The notes beneath the pieces are model-generated. The model did not search any database. It was not told where the DNA came from and worked only from the letters and a program-made list of their open reading frames with translations. Of a stretch of 64,000 nt of DNA, positions 26,733 to 34,399 are shown piece after piece. The position numbers and the translations under genes were made by a program. This stretch comes from Streptosporangiaceae bacterium NEAU-GS5. Its GTDB lineage: Bacteria > Actinomycetota > Actinomycetes > Streptosporangiales > Streptosporangiaceae. How positions within the stretch are numbered: the stretch's first letter is position 1; the number at the start of each line of letters is the position of its first letter. The stretch lies in NCBI GenBank assembly GCA_017592665.1, contig JAGFNW010000001.1, positions 310,001 through 374,000 of the forward strand, given 5' to 3'.

Positions 26733-28091
26733 CTACTGCACGCTGAAGCCCTGCTCCTGGCCGTACTTGACGGACGCGTCCTGCCAGGCCTTCAGGCCGT
26801 CCTGCAGGGTCGTCCCGCTCACGTACGCCTTGCCGACCGTGTCGTTGAAGATGCTGTTGGCGTACACCTGATACGGCAGGTACGACCAGCCGGGCACGAC
26901 CTCGCCCGCGGATTCGGCGAGCACCTGGTTGACCTTCTGGCCGCCGAAGTAGGGGAACGGCTTGTCCTTGAAGGCCGGCGAGTTGAGCTCCGCGGTGGTC
27001 GCCGGGAACGCGCCGCCGTCCATGCGGGTCTGCACGCCCTGCTCGACGTCGGCGTACTTGATGAACGCGTACGCGAGGGCCTTGTTCGCGCCGAGCTCGG
27101 GGACGGCGAGCGAGCTGCCGCCGTTCTCGGCGGTGGCCTTGCCCCCGGCCTCCCACTGCGGCATGGGGGCCACCTGCCACTTGCCGGACCCGGCCTTGAC
27201 GCCGCCCTCGAGGTTGGCCGGCATCCACGCGCCGATCACGAGCGTGGCGATGCTGCCGTCACCGAGCCCCTTGTACCAGGCGTCGCTCCAGGAGGAGATG
27301 GGCGCCACCAGCTTGCCGCTGACCAGCTGCTGCCAGGCCGCGGTGAACCTCTGCGTGCCCGGGTCGGCGAAGTTGATGGTCACGTTGGTGCCGTCGACCT
27401 GGTAGGGCTTGCCGCCCGCCTGCCAGATCATGCTGGTGGTGAAGCCCGCGTCGCCCGTGTCGTTGGTGATGTACGCCTTCGGGTCGGCCGCGTGCAGCTT
27501 CTTGGCCGCGGCGATGTAGTCCTCCCACGTCGCCGGCACCGCGATCTTGTATTTGTCGAAGACCTCCTTGTTGTAGAACAGCGCCATCGGCCCCGAGTCC
27601 ATGGGCAGGCCGTAGATCGCCGAACCGGAGCGCACGGAGTTCCAGGGGCCCGGGGTGAAGGTGCCGTCCAGCTTGTCGGCGCCGTAGGCGGTCAGATCGG
27701 TGACCGACTTCGAGAGCGCGAACTGCGGCAGCGCGTAGTACTCGATCTGGGCCACGTCGGGCACGCCCGAGCCGGCCTTGATCGCGTTCTGCAGGGCCGT
27801 GTACTGGTCGTTGCCGGTGCCGGCGTTGACCAGGTTGACCTTGACCTTCGGATACTTGGCCTGGAAGTCGGCGACCACCTGCTTCAGGGTCGGCTCCCAG
27901 GCCCAGACCGTGATGGTGCCACCCGCGTTCAGCGCGGCGTCGACATCGGTGGCCGCGTTCGCCTGCGTGCCGGCGGGCTTCGTGGTGGCGGCCCCCGAGT
28001 CGCCACCGGTCGAAGAGCCGCAGGCCGTCGCGATGAGCGACATCGACAACGCGGCGCCCAGCAGGAGGGTGTGGCGGCGGGTCATCGTCAT
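26733..28091 (-). CDS. Sugar ABC importer substrate-binding lipoprotein (CUT1)
   Basis: A 452-residue family-1 solute-binding protein. The signal peptide ends in the lipobox IATACGSS, followed by a Gly/Ser/Thr linker and the maltose-binding-type fold (TITVWAWEPTLKQVVADFQ). I chose the ATG with AAAGGG 6 bases upstream; two alternative ATGs lie within 6 bases. First of three importer cistrons is the permease at 29080-30000; this gene is transcribed last. It probably binds beta-galactosides, judging from the GH42 neighbour. Confidence 0.88.
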   Translation of the reverse strand: MTMTRRHTLLLGAALSMSLIATACGSSTGGDSGAATTKPAGTQANAATDVDAALNAGGTITVWAWEPTLKQVVADFQAKYPKVKVNLVNAGTGNDQYTALQNAIKAGSGVPDVAQIEYYALPQFALSKSVTDLTAYGADKLDGTFTPGPWNSVRSGSAIYGLPMDSGPMALFYNKEVFDKYKIAVPATWEDYIAAAKKLHAADPKAYITNDTGDAGFTTSMIWQAGGKPYQVDGTNVTINFADPGTQRFTAAWQQLVSGKLVAPISSWSDAWYKGLGDGSIATLVIGAWMPANLEGGVKAGSGKWQVAPMPQWEAGGKATAENGGSSLAVPELGANKALAYAFIKYADVEQGVQTRMDGGAFPATTAELNSPAFKDKPFPYFGGQKVNQVLAESAGEVVPGWSYLPYQVYANSIFNDTVGKAYVSGTTLQDGLKAWQDASVKYGQEQGFSVQ

Positions 28092-28135
28092 GGACATCCC
28101 TTTCATAAATCCAACGAGGGGTTCAGCCGGGCCGG

Positions 28136-29083
28136 TCACTCCTTGACGCTTCCGGCCGCCAGGCCCGACTGCCAGTACCGCTGGAGCAGCAGGAACGCCA
28201 CGACCAGCGGAACAATGGTGAGCAAGGACCCGGTGATCACGAGGTTGAAGATCGCCTCGCCGCCGGCGGTGGCCGCCTGAGCGTTCCAGCTCTTCAGGCC
28301 GAGCGTGAGCGGATACCAGTCCGGGTCCTTCAGCATGATCAGAGGCAGGAAGTAGTTGTTCCAGGTCACGACGAAGTTGAACAGCAGCACCGTGACGATC
28401 CCCGGCGACAGCAGCGGCAGGCTGATCCGGAAGAACGTCTGGAACTCGCGCGCCCCGTCCACCCGCGCCGACTCGAGGATCTCCGTGGGCACCGCGTCCG
28501 CCGCGTACGTCCACATGAGATACAGGCCGAACGGCGAGACCAGTGACGGGATGATGATCGCCCAGGGGCTGTTGGTCAGCCCGAGGTTCGAGAACATCAG
28601 GAACGTGGGCACGGCGAGCGCCGTGCCGGGCACCGCGACCGCGCCGATGACGATCGCGAACACGGCCTTCTTGCCGGGGAAGTCGAATTTGGCGAGGCCG
28701 TAGCCGGCGAGGGTGGCCAGCAGCGTCGCGCCGCCCGCGCCGACGATCACGTAGAGCAGCGTGTTGAGCAACCACCGGGTGAAGATGCCGCCGTCATAGG
28801 TGAAGGTGTCGGCGATGTTGCCGAACAGCGCGAAGTCGCGGTCGAACCACAGCCCGAACGAGCGGAACAGCCCCGTCTGGGTCTTGGTGGCGTTGATCGC
28901 CAGCCAGGCCAGCGGGAGCAGCGTGTAGATCAGCATGATCGCGGTGAGGAGGGTCAGCAGCGTGCTGCGCCGCCGCCTCGGGTGGCCCAGGCGGCGGTGG
29001 CCGCGCCGGATGACCAGCGGGCCCCCCGACGATCCGCCCGCCGATCGGCCGGCCCGCGACCGGTGCTCGGTGGTGGCGGTCAC
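28136..29083 (-). CDS. Sugar ABC importer permease (MalG-type)
   Basis: A 315-residue permease with six transmembrane helices and the EAA loop (EILESARVDGAREFQTFFRI) that docks the ATPase. An Arg-rich N-terminal tail of about 45 residues precedes helix 1. GTG start in a GTGA overlap with the MalF-type gene. No ATPase gene is present in this cluster, so a shared MsiK-type ATPase elsewhere is likely, as is usual in actinomycetes. Confidence 0.9.
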   Translation of the reverse strand: MTATTEHRSRAGRSAGGSSGGPLVIRRGHRRLGHPRRRRSTLLTLLTAIMLIYTLLPLAWLAINATKTQTGLFRSFGLWFDRDFALFGNIADTFTYDGGIFTRWLLNTLLYVIVGAGGATLLATLAGYGLAKFDFPGKKAVFAIVIGAVAVPGTALAVPTFLMFSNLGLTNSPWAIIIPSLVSPFGLYLMWTYAADAVPTEILESARVDGAREFQTFFRISLPLLSPGIVTVLLFNFVVTWNNYFLPLIMLKDPDWYPLTLGLKSWNAQAATAGGEAIFNLVITGSLLTIVPLVVAFLLLQRYWQSGLAAGSVKE

Positions 29084-30000
29084 GCGCCCGCCCCCTTCCG
29101 CATGCCGCGGAGCTGGACGACGTAGGCGATGATCATCGTGATCACGCCCATGACGATGGCCACGGTCGCCGAATAGTCGAACTGCTGGCCCGCGAAGGAC
29201 AGCGAGTAGGCGTAGATGTTCGGAGTGAAGTAGGTGGTGATCGCGTTCGGCGCCAGGCTCTTGAGGATGCTCGGCTCGTTGAACAGCTGGAAGCTGCCGA
29301 TGATCGAGAAGATGGTGGCGATCAGGAGGGCTCCGCGCAGCGCCGGCAGCTTGATCGCCCAGATGATCCGCAGCTGGCTCGCCCCGTCGATCTCGGCCGC
29401 CTCGTAGAGCGAGAGATTCACCACGCGGAGCGCCGAGTAGAGGATCAGCATGTTGTAGCCGACGAATTCCCAGGTCACGATGTTGCCGATGGACGTGAGG
29501 ATCAGGCTGGGCGACAGCGGGTCGGGCAGCGTGATCCCGAACAGATCGTCGAGGTTGCCGATCAGGCCGAAGCGGGTGCCGTACATGAAGCCCCACATGA
29601 GCGTGGCGACGACGGCCGGCACCGCGTAGGGCAGGAAGACCGAGATGCGGAAGAAGCTCGTGCCGTAGAGACGCCCGCTGTCGATCGCGAGGGCCAGCAG
29701 CAGCGCCAGGAACAACATGATCGGGACCTGGACCACCAGGAAGAGCGCCACCCGGCCGAAGGCCGACCAGAACTGCGCGTCGCTCAGCACCTTGAGGTAG
29801 TTGTCGGCGCCGACGAAGGTGGTGCCGCCGATCAGCTTGGTGCGGAACAGGCTCAGATAGATCGAGTAGGCGATGGGCGCGAGGAAGACGACCGCGAACA
29901 CCGCCATGAAGGGCCCCACGAACCGCCATCCGGTCCATGACCGCCTGGTCCGCGGCGCTGCCCTCAAGCCGGGCGGGCTCGCCTGCGCTGTCGTCACCAC
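29080..30000 (-). CDS. Sugar ABC importer permease (MalF-type)
   Basis: A 306-residue permease with six helices and the EAA motif EAAEIDGASQLRIIWAIKLP (about 207-226). It is the first gene of the importer operon. The LacI-type palindrome at 30025-30040 lies just upstream. The start is a GTG, with another GTG 3 bases inside. Confidence 0.9.
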   Translation of the reverse strand: MVTTAQASPPGLRAAPRTRRSWTGWRFVGPFMAVFAVVFLAPIAYSIYLSLFRTKLIGGTTFVGADNYLKVLSDAQFWSAFGRVALFLVVQVPIMLFLALLLALAIDSGRLYGTSFFRISVFLPYAVPAVVATLMWGFMYGTRFGLIGNLDDLFGITLPDPLSPSLILTSIGNIVTWEFVGYNMLILYSALRVVNLSLYEAAEIDGASQLRIIWAIKLPALRGALLIATIFSIIGSFQLFNEPSILKSLAPNAITTYFTPNIYAYSLSFAGQQFDYSATVAIVMGVITMIIAYVVQLRGMRKGAGA

Positions 30001-30024
30001 CGTCCTGCTCCTCCCTGCCGGGAT

Positions 30025-30040
30025 GTGTTTACGTAAACAT
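30025..30040. promoter_or_regulatory. LacI operator for the sugar importer
   Basis: The perfect palindrome TGTTTACGTAAACA (30026-30039) is the most symmetric of four related sites. It lies about 25 bases upstream of the MalF-type permease start. Confidence 0.8.
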
Positions 30041-30111
30041 TAGGCGGAAACACCAGCTCAGCCAAAACAGCCCGGCACACAGCGGCGAGTGACCAATTGT
30101 CGCACTCTGTC

Positions 30112-30127
30112 ATGTTAACGTAAACTT
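30112..30127. promoter_or_regulatory. LacI operator in front of the lacI-like gene
   Basis: ATGTTAACGTAAACTT shares the TAACGTAAAC core with the other three sites but is less symmetric. It lies about 60 bases before the repressor start, consistent with weak autoregulation. Confidence 0.65.
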
Positions 30128-30186
30128 CTGTGCGGTATCGTGGCATCCGATACACGGACCGTCAAGGTTTTCAGGGGTGAGGGCGC

Positions 30187-31257
30187 ATGGATCAGGGAGC
30201 CGTCGGCGGGGCGCAGCGCGGCGGATCCGGCATTCCGGGCGGGCGGCGCAAGCAGCGCGTCTCGATGGCCGACGTGGCCAAGCTGGCCGGCGTCTCCTCG
30301 CAGACCGTCTCCCGGGTGTCGAACGGCCACGCGAGCGTGATCGGCTCCACGCGCGAGCAGGTGCTGGCCGCCATGCGCGAGCTCGGCTACCGCCCCAACA
30401 GCGCGGCACGCGCGCTGCGCTACGGGCAGTTCAACACCATCGGGGTGATCCTGTTCAGCCTGGCCTCGACCGGCAACAGCCGCACGGTGGAGGCGATCGC
30501 CACGCATGCCGCCGCCGAGGGGTATGCGATCACGCTGATCCCGGTCGACATCCCGACCCAGGACAACGTGCTGGGGGCCTTCACCCGGATGGGCGAGCTG
30601 GCCGTCGACGCGGTCATCGTCATCATCGAGATCCACCTGCTCGACGCCGGCACCGTGACCCTGCCGCCCGGCGTGCATGTCGTGGTCGTCGACTCCGACG
30701 CCGGCGACCGCTACAGCGTGGTCGACACCGACCAGGCCGACGGGGCCCGCCGGGCCGTACGCCACCTGCTCGACCTCGGGCACCACACGGTCTGGCACGT
30801 GACAGGACCACAGTCGTCCTACGCCGGCCAGCGCCGCGCCCAGGCCTGGCGCGCGGCCCTCGAAGACGCCGGCCGTCCCGTGCCGGCGGCCCTTCACGGC
30901 GACTGGTCGTCGGAGTCCGGGCACGCGGCCGGGCTCGTCCTCGCCGGCGAGCCGGAGTGCACGGCCGTGTTCGCGGCCAACGACCAGATGGCGCTCGGGC
31001 TGCTGCGCGCCTTCCACGAGCGCGGCCGGGCCGTGCCCGCCGAGGTCAGCGTGGTCGGCTTCGACGACATCCCCGACGCGGGGTTCTTCATTCCGCCCCT
31101 GACCACCGTCCATCAGGACTTCGCCGAGGTGGGCCGGCGGTGCGTGCGGCGCGTGCTGCGGCAGATCCGGGAGGGGCAGGTGGCCGAGCCCGGCACCGAC
31201 CTGGTGCCGGTCCGCCTGGTCGTACGGGAGAGCACGGCGCCGCCGCCCACACGTTAG
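30187..31257 (+). CDS. LacI family transcriptional repressor
   Basis: A 356-residue repressor. The N-terminal HTH is VSMADVAKLAGVSSQTVSRV (25-44) with hinge RPNSAARALR, followed by a periplasmic-binding-like sensor domain. It probably binds galactosides and controls GH42, the importer and itself through the four TTTACGTAA-type operators. ATG at 30187 gives a 24-residue Gly-rich lead; an internal start at MADVAKL is possible. Its stop overlaps the convergent MFS gene by 4 bases. Confidence 0.9.
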   Translation: MDQGAVGGAQRGGSGIPGGRRKQRVSMADVAKLAGVSSQTVSRVSNGHASVIGSTREQVLAAMRELGYRPNSAARALRYGQFNTIGVILFSLASTGNSRTVEAIATHAAAEGYAITLIPVDIPTQDNVLGAFTRMGELAVDAVIVIIEIHLLDAGTVTLPPGVHVVVVDSDAGDRYSVVDTDQADGARRAVRHLLDLGHHTVWHVTGPQSSYAGQRRAQAWRAALEDAGRPVPAALHGDWSSESGHAAGLVLAGEPECTAVFAANDQMALGLLRAFHERGRAVPAEVSVVGFDDIPDAGFFIPPLTTVHQDFAEVGRRCVRRVLRQIREGQVAEPGTDLVPVRLVVRESTAPPPTR

Positions 31258-32720
31258 GCGTGCGCCGCCCCGGTCTCCTCCTCCGCGGTCAGCGGGCGGG
31301 CGATGTCCTCGAGCGACTGCTGCTCGGCCTTCACGCCGAAGACCAGCTCCGCGATGCCGCCGAGGGCCATGGCGGCCGCGCCGATGATGAAGCCGACCGC
31401 CACCAGGTTGATGTCGCCGCTGTCGATGAAGCTGCCGAACAGCAGCGGCCCGGTGATGCCGCCGACGCCCGTGCCGATCGCGAAGAACAGCGCGATCGCC
31501 AGCGCGCGCGTCTCCATCGGGAAGATCTCGCTCACCGTCAGGTACGCCGCGCTGGCCCCGGCCGAGGCCAGGAAGAAGGTCACGGCGATCATGGCCATGA
31601 AGGCGACCGCGCTCGGGTCCAGGTTCATCAGGACGACCGCGATCCCGGCGCACAGGGCCGCCGAGCCGAGATACGTCCCGGCGATCATCGGAATCCGCCC
31701 GACCCGGTCGAACCAGTGGCCGAGCAGCATCGGCCCGAGGAAGTTGCCCACCGCGAAGACGGCCGTGAAGTAGGGAACGCTCCCGGACGACACGTCGAAG
31801 AAGCCGTGGAGCAGCGTGCCCAGGTCGAAGGTGACCGCGTTGTAGAGGAACGCCTGCCCCACGAACAGGGCCAGCCCGAGGACCATGCGGCCGGGATACC
31901 GTTTGAACGCCATCTCGGCGATCTCGCGGAAGGGGATGGCGTGGCGCTGCCTGATCGTGATCGAGCCCTCGGCCGCCGGTAGTTCCTCTCCGGCCTCCTC
32001 GCGCACGCGGGCCTCGATCTCGTCGACCACGCGCTCGGCCTCCTCGTCGTGGCCGTGGATGAACAGCCACCGCGGGCTCTCGGGGAGGTGGCGGCGGGTC
32101 AACAGGATCGCGAAGCCGAGCACCCCGCCCAGCCCGAACGCCAGCCGCCACCCGACGCCGGTCGGGAGCAGGTTGAGGAACGCCAGCGCCGCCACGCTGC
32201 CGATGGCCGCGCCCACCCAATAGCTGCCGTTGATGGCGAGATCCACCCGTCCCCGGTTGCGCTTTGGGATGAGCTCGTCGATGGCCGAGTTGATGGCCGC
32301 GTACTCCCCGCCGATCCCCATGCCGGTCAGGAACCGCATGGCGAACAGATACCAGGCGTCGAAGGAGAACGCCGTGGCGACCGTGGCGACCATGTAGAGG
32401 CCCAGCGTGAACATGAACATCCTGCGCCGCCCGAGCCGGTCGGTCAGCTGCCCGAACAGCAGCGCCCCCACGCAGGCCCCGGCCACGTAGATGGCCGCGG
32501 CAACGCCGATGTCGGCGCTGCTGAGGTCGATGCCGCTGCCCTTCTCGGTCATGCGCGAGGCGACCGCCCCGACGATCGTCACTTCCATCCCGTCGAGGAT
32601 CCACACAGTCCCGAGGCCCAGCACCACCATCCAGTGGAAGCGGGACCAGGGCATGCGATCCAGGCGAGCCGGAATGCTGGTTCTGATCACGCCCAGCCCA
32701 CGTGTACGCCCTTCGGTCAT
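31254..32720 (-). CDS. MFS transporter (sugar/organic-acid porter type)
   Basis: A 488-residue, 12-helix major facilitator protein. The motif between helices 2 and 3 is GQLTDRLGRRRMF, and a large charged central loop (about residues 205-260) contains EEAERVVDEIEARVREEAGEE. It opens with the family sequence WSRFHWMVVLGLGTVWILDGMEV. ATG chosen because AGAGGTGG lies upstream; a longer start lacks one. Substrate unknown: sugars or aromatic acids. Confidence 0.87.
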   Translation of the reverse strand: MTEGRTRGLGVIRTSIPARLDRMPWSRFHWMVVLGLGTVWILDGMEVTIVGAVASRMTEKGSGIDLSSADIGVAAAIYVAGACVGALLFGQLTDRLGRRRMFMFTLGLYMVATVATAFSFDAWYLFAMRFLTGMGIGGEYAAINSAIDELIPKRNRGRVDLAINGSYWVGAAIGSVAALAFLNLLPTGVGWRLAFGLGGVLGFAILLTRRHLPESPRWLFIHGHDEEAERVVDEIEARVREEAGEELPAAEGSITIRQRHAIPFREIAEMAFKRYPGRMVLGLALFVGQAFLYNAVTFDLGTLLHGFFDVSSGSVPYFTAVFAVGNFLGPMLLGHWFDRVGRIPMIAGTYLGSAALCAGIAVVLMNLDPSAVAFMAMIAVTFFLASAGASAAYLTVSEIFPMETRALAIALFFAIGTGVGGITGPLLFGSFIDSGDINLVAVGFIIGAAAMALGGIAELVFGVKAEQQSLEDIARPLTAEEETGAAHA

Positions 32721-32789
32721 GGCCACCACCTCTGCCCAGAAATCGCCACGACATGATTTCCCGTCGGCGGACGGGGCAGACGGAAGGTC

Positions 32790-33032
32790 ATGCTGCGTTG
32801 CCGGGTTTTCGGGCACCGTTTCCGCTTTACACATGAGGCGGAGACCATGCGCTGGCGCTGCGCCTGCGGCGCGGGCGGCGCCAAGCGCTACGCGGACGCC
32901 GCCGACGCGGCGCGCTACGCCACGGCCTTCGACCGGGAGGACCGCGCCGACCTCGGCCGCCGTGCCCCCCTGGTGGGCCTGCTGCCGCTGCGCCTGCTCC
33001 GCCGCGTTCTCGCGCGAAAAGGTGGAGGGTGA
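32790..33032 (+). CDS. Small conserved actinobacterial protein with paired cysteines
   Basis: An 80-residue protein opening MLRCRVFGHRFRF with CACG about 20 residues later; the Cys/His pattern suggests a small zinc-ribbon-like knuckle. The rest is helical and basic (FDREDRADLGRRAPLVGLLPLRLLRR). I recall similar small proteins in actinobacteria but know no function. Its stop lies in a strong terminator hairpin. Confidence 0.65.
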   Translation: MLRCRVFGHRFRFTHEAETMRWRCACGAGGAKRYADAADAARYATAFDREDRADLGRRAPLVGLLPLRLLRRVLARKGGG

Positions 33033-33061
33033 CTCGCGGGCACGGGGAGCCGCGAGTCACC
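33026..33061 (+). terminator. 13-base-pair hairpin terminator
   Basis: Perfect 13-base arms GGGTGACTCGCGG (33026-33038) and its complement (33049-33061) surround a 10-base loop. There is no T-tract, as is common in high-GC actinobacteria. The TGA stop of the preceding small gene lies inside the left arm. Confidence 0.7.
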
Positions 33062-33287
33062 CTGCGGGTCGGTGGCCAGCCGCGTCGGCCACACCAACGC
33101 CAGGCCGAAGGCGGAGGGAGTTCGCCCTGATACGGCCTGACGCGACCGTCATAAGATTCTGCGTTCCATCCCGTGACATCGGGGACGCCACGTCCCGGGC
33201 GAGTGAGGACGCCGGGCTCATGTGCGCGGACGCCGGAAATCGGATGCTCAGGTGGTCAACAGAACAACCTCTCCCAAGGAGATCACC

Positions 33288-33722
33288 ATGACGTCCACCG
33301 CCCCCGCGATCGCCGTCCCGCAGACCACCGCCACCGAGTTCACCCGCCCGCTGGTCACGGGCGTGGGCCTGCTGTTCGCCATCGACCTCGCCGGCGCGTT
33401 CACCTCGATGGCCCTGGGTCTCAACCACGGCCTCATGGACGCCCTCGGCAACCAGGCCCGCCTGTCGACCCCGCTCCCGATGATCGCGGCCCAGGCCGTC
33501 CTGCTGTTCGCCGCCACGCGCCGCCAGCGCGGCCTGGCCATCCCGGCGACCGTCCTGCTCGGGATCACCGGCCTGCTGGCCTTCGTGTCCGGCTTCTTCG
33601 ACGGCTCGTACGCCGCCGTGCTCGCCACCGGACCGAGGCTCTTCCAGATCGTCCTCGTCATCACGGCTCTCGCGGTCACCTTCATCTCGGCCGTCCGGGT
33701 CGCACGGCTCAGCCGGCGCTGA
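33288..33722 (+). CDS. Hypothetical four-helix membrane protein
   Basis: A 144-residue protein with four hydrophobic segments (about 22-42, 58-75, 84-103, 115-136) and a short polar N-terminus. No family recognised. The start ATG follows AAGGAG at 7 bases, a very strong ribosome site. It is convergent with the response regulator gene. Confidence 0.75.
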   Translation: MTSTAPAIAVPQTTATEFTRPLVTGVGLLFAIDLAGAFTSMALGLNHGLMDALGNQARLSTPLPMIAAQAVLLFAATRRQRGLAIPATVLLGITGLLAFVSGFFDGSYAAVLATGPRLFQIVLVITALAVTFISAVRVARLSRR

Positions 33723-33748
33723 ACGGACGGGACGGCGAGCGGCCTCGG

Positions 33749-34399
33749 TCACCCAAGCGGGTCACGACCGAGGCCGCCGTCGCGTGCGCGGGCGACGGCT
33801 TCGGCCCGGGAGGCGACATGCAGCTTGGTGAACACGTTGGACACGTGGTTGCGCACGGTCTTCTCCGAGACCACCAGCCGCGCCGCGATCGCCGCGTTGG
33901 TCAGGCCGCGGGCCACCAGATCGAGGACCTCCCGCTCGCGCTCGGTCAGTTCGGGGAATGGGGCCGGCTGCGGGCCCTTCCCCGCGAACCAGGCGAGCAC
34001 GTGCGCGGCCACCGCCGACCCGAAGACGACCTCGCCCGCCGCCACCGTCTCCAGAGCGCGGACGATCTCGGCTCGGTCGGCGCCCTTGAGCAGATAGCCG
34101 CGGGCCCCGGCGCGCATGGCGGCGGCCACCGAGTCGTCGCTGTCGGCCATGGTGAGCATGAGGATCGCCGTGCCGGGGCGGGCGGCCAGGATGCGCCGGG
34201 TGGCCTCGACGCCGTTGAGCACCGGCATGTACAGGTCCATGACGACCACATCAGGCTCCAGCCGGAGCGCGAGGTCGACCGCGTCGAGCCCGCTGCCGGC
34301 CTCGCCGACCACGGTCACGCCGGGGATGGCGCCGATGGCCGTGATGAGGCCCTCACGGTAGAGCGGATGATCGTCGACGACGAGAACGCGCAATGTCAT
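33749..34399 (-). CDS. NarL/LuxR-type response regulator
   Basis: A 216-residue regulator: receiver domain with Asp9/Asp10 and phospho-acceptor Asp55 (VVMDLYMP), linker, and LuxR HTH (LTEREREVLDLVARGLTNAAIA, given here as its first and last parts LTEREREVLDLV and GLTNAAIAARL). It is activated by the adjacent kinase; ATGA overlap couples the two. Confidence 0.92.
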   Translation of the reverse strand: MTLRVLVVDDHPLYREGLITAIGAIPGVTVVGEAGSGLDAVDLALRLEPDVVVMDLYMPVLNGVEATRRILAARPGTAILMLTMADSDDSVAAAMRAGARGYLLKGADRAEIVRALETVAAGEVVFGSAVAAHVLAWFAGKGPQPAPFPELTEREREVLDLVARGLTNAAIAARLVVSEKTVRNHVSNVFTKLHVASRAEAVARARDGGLGRDPLG

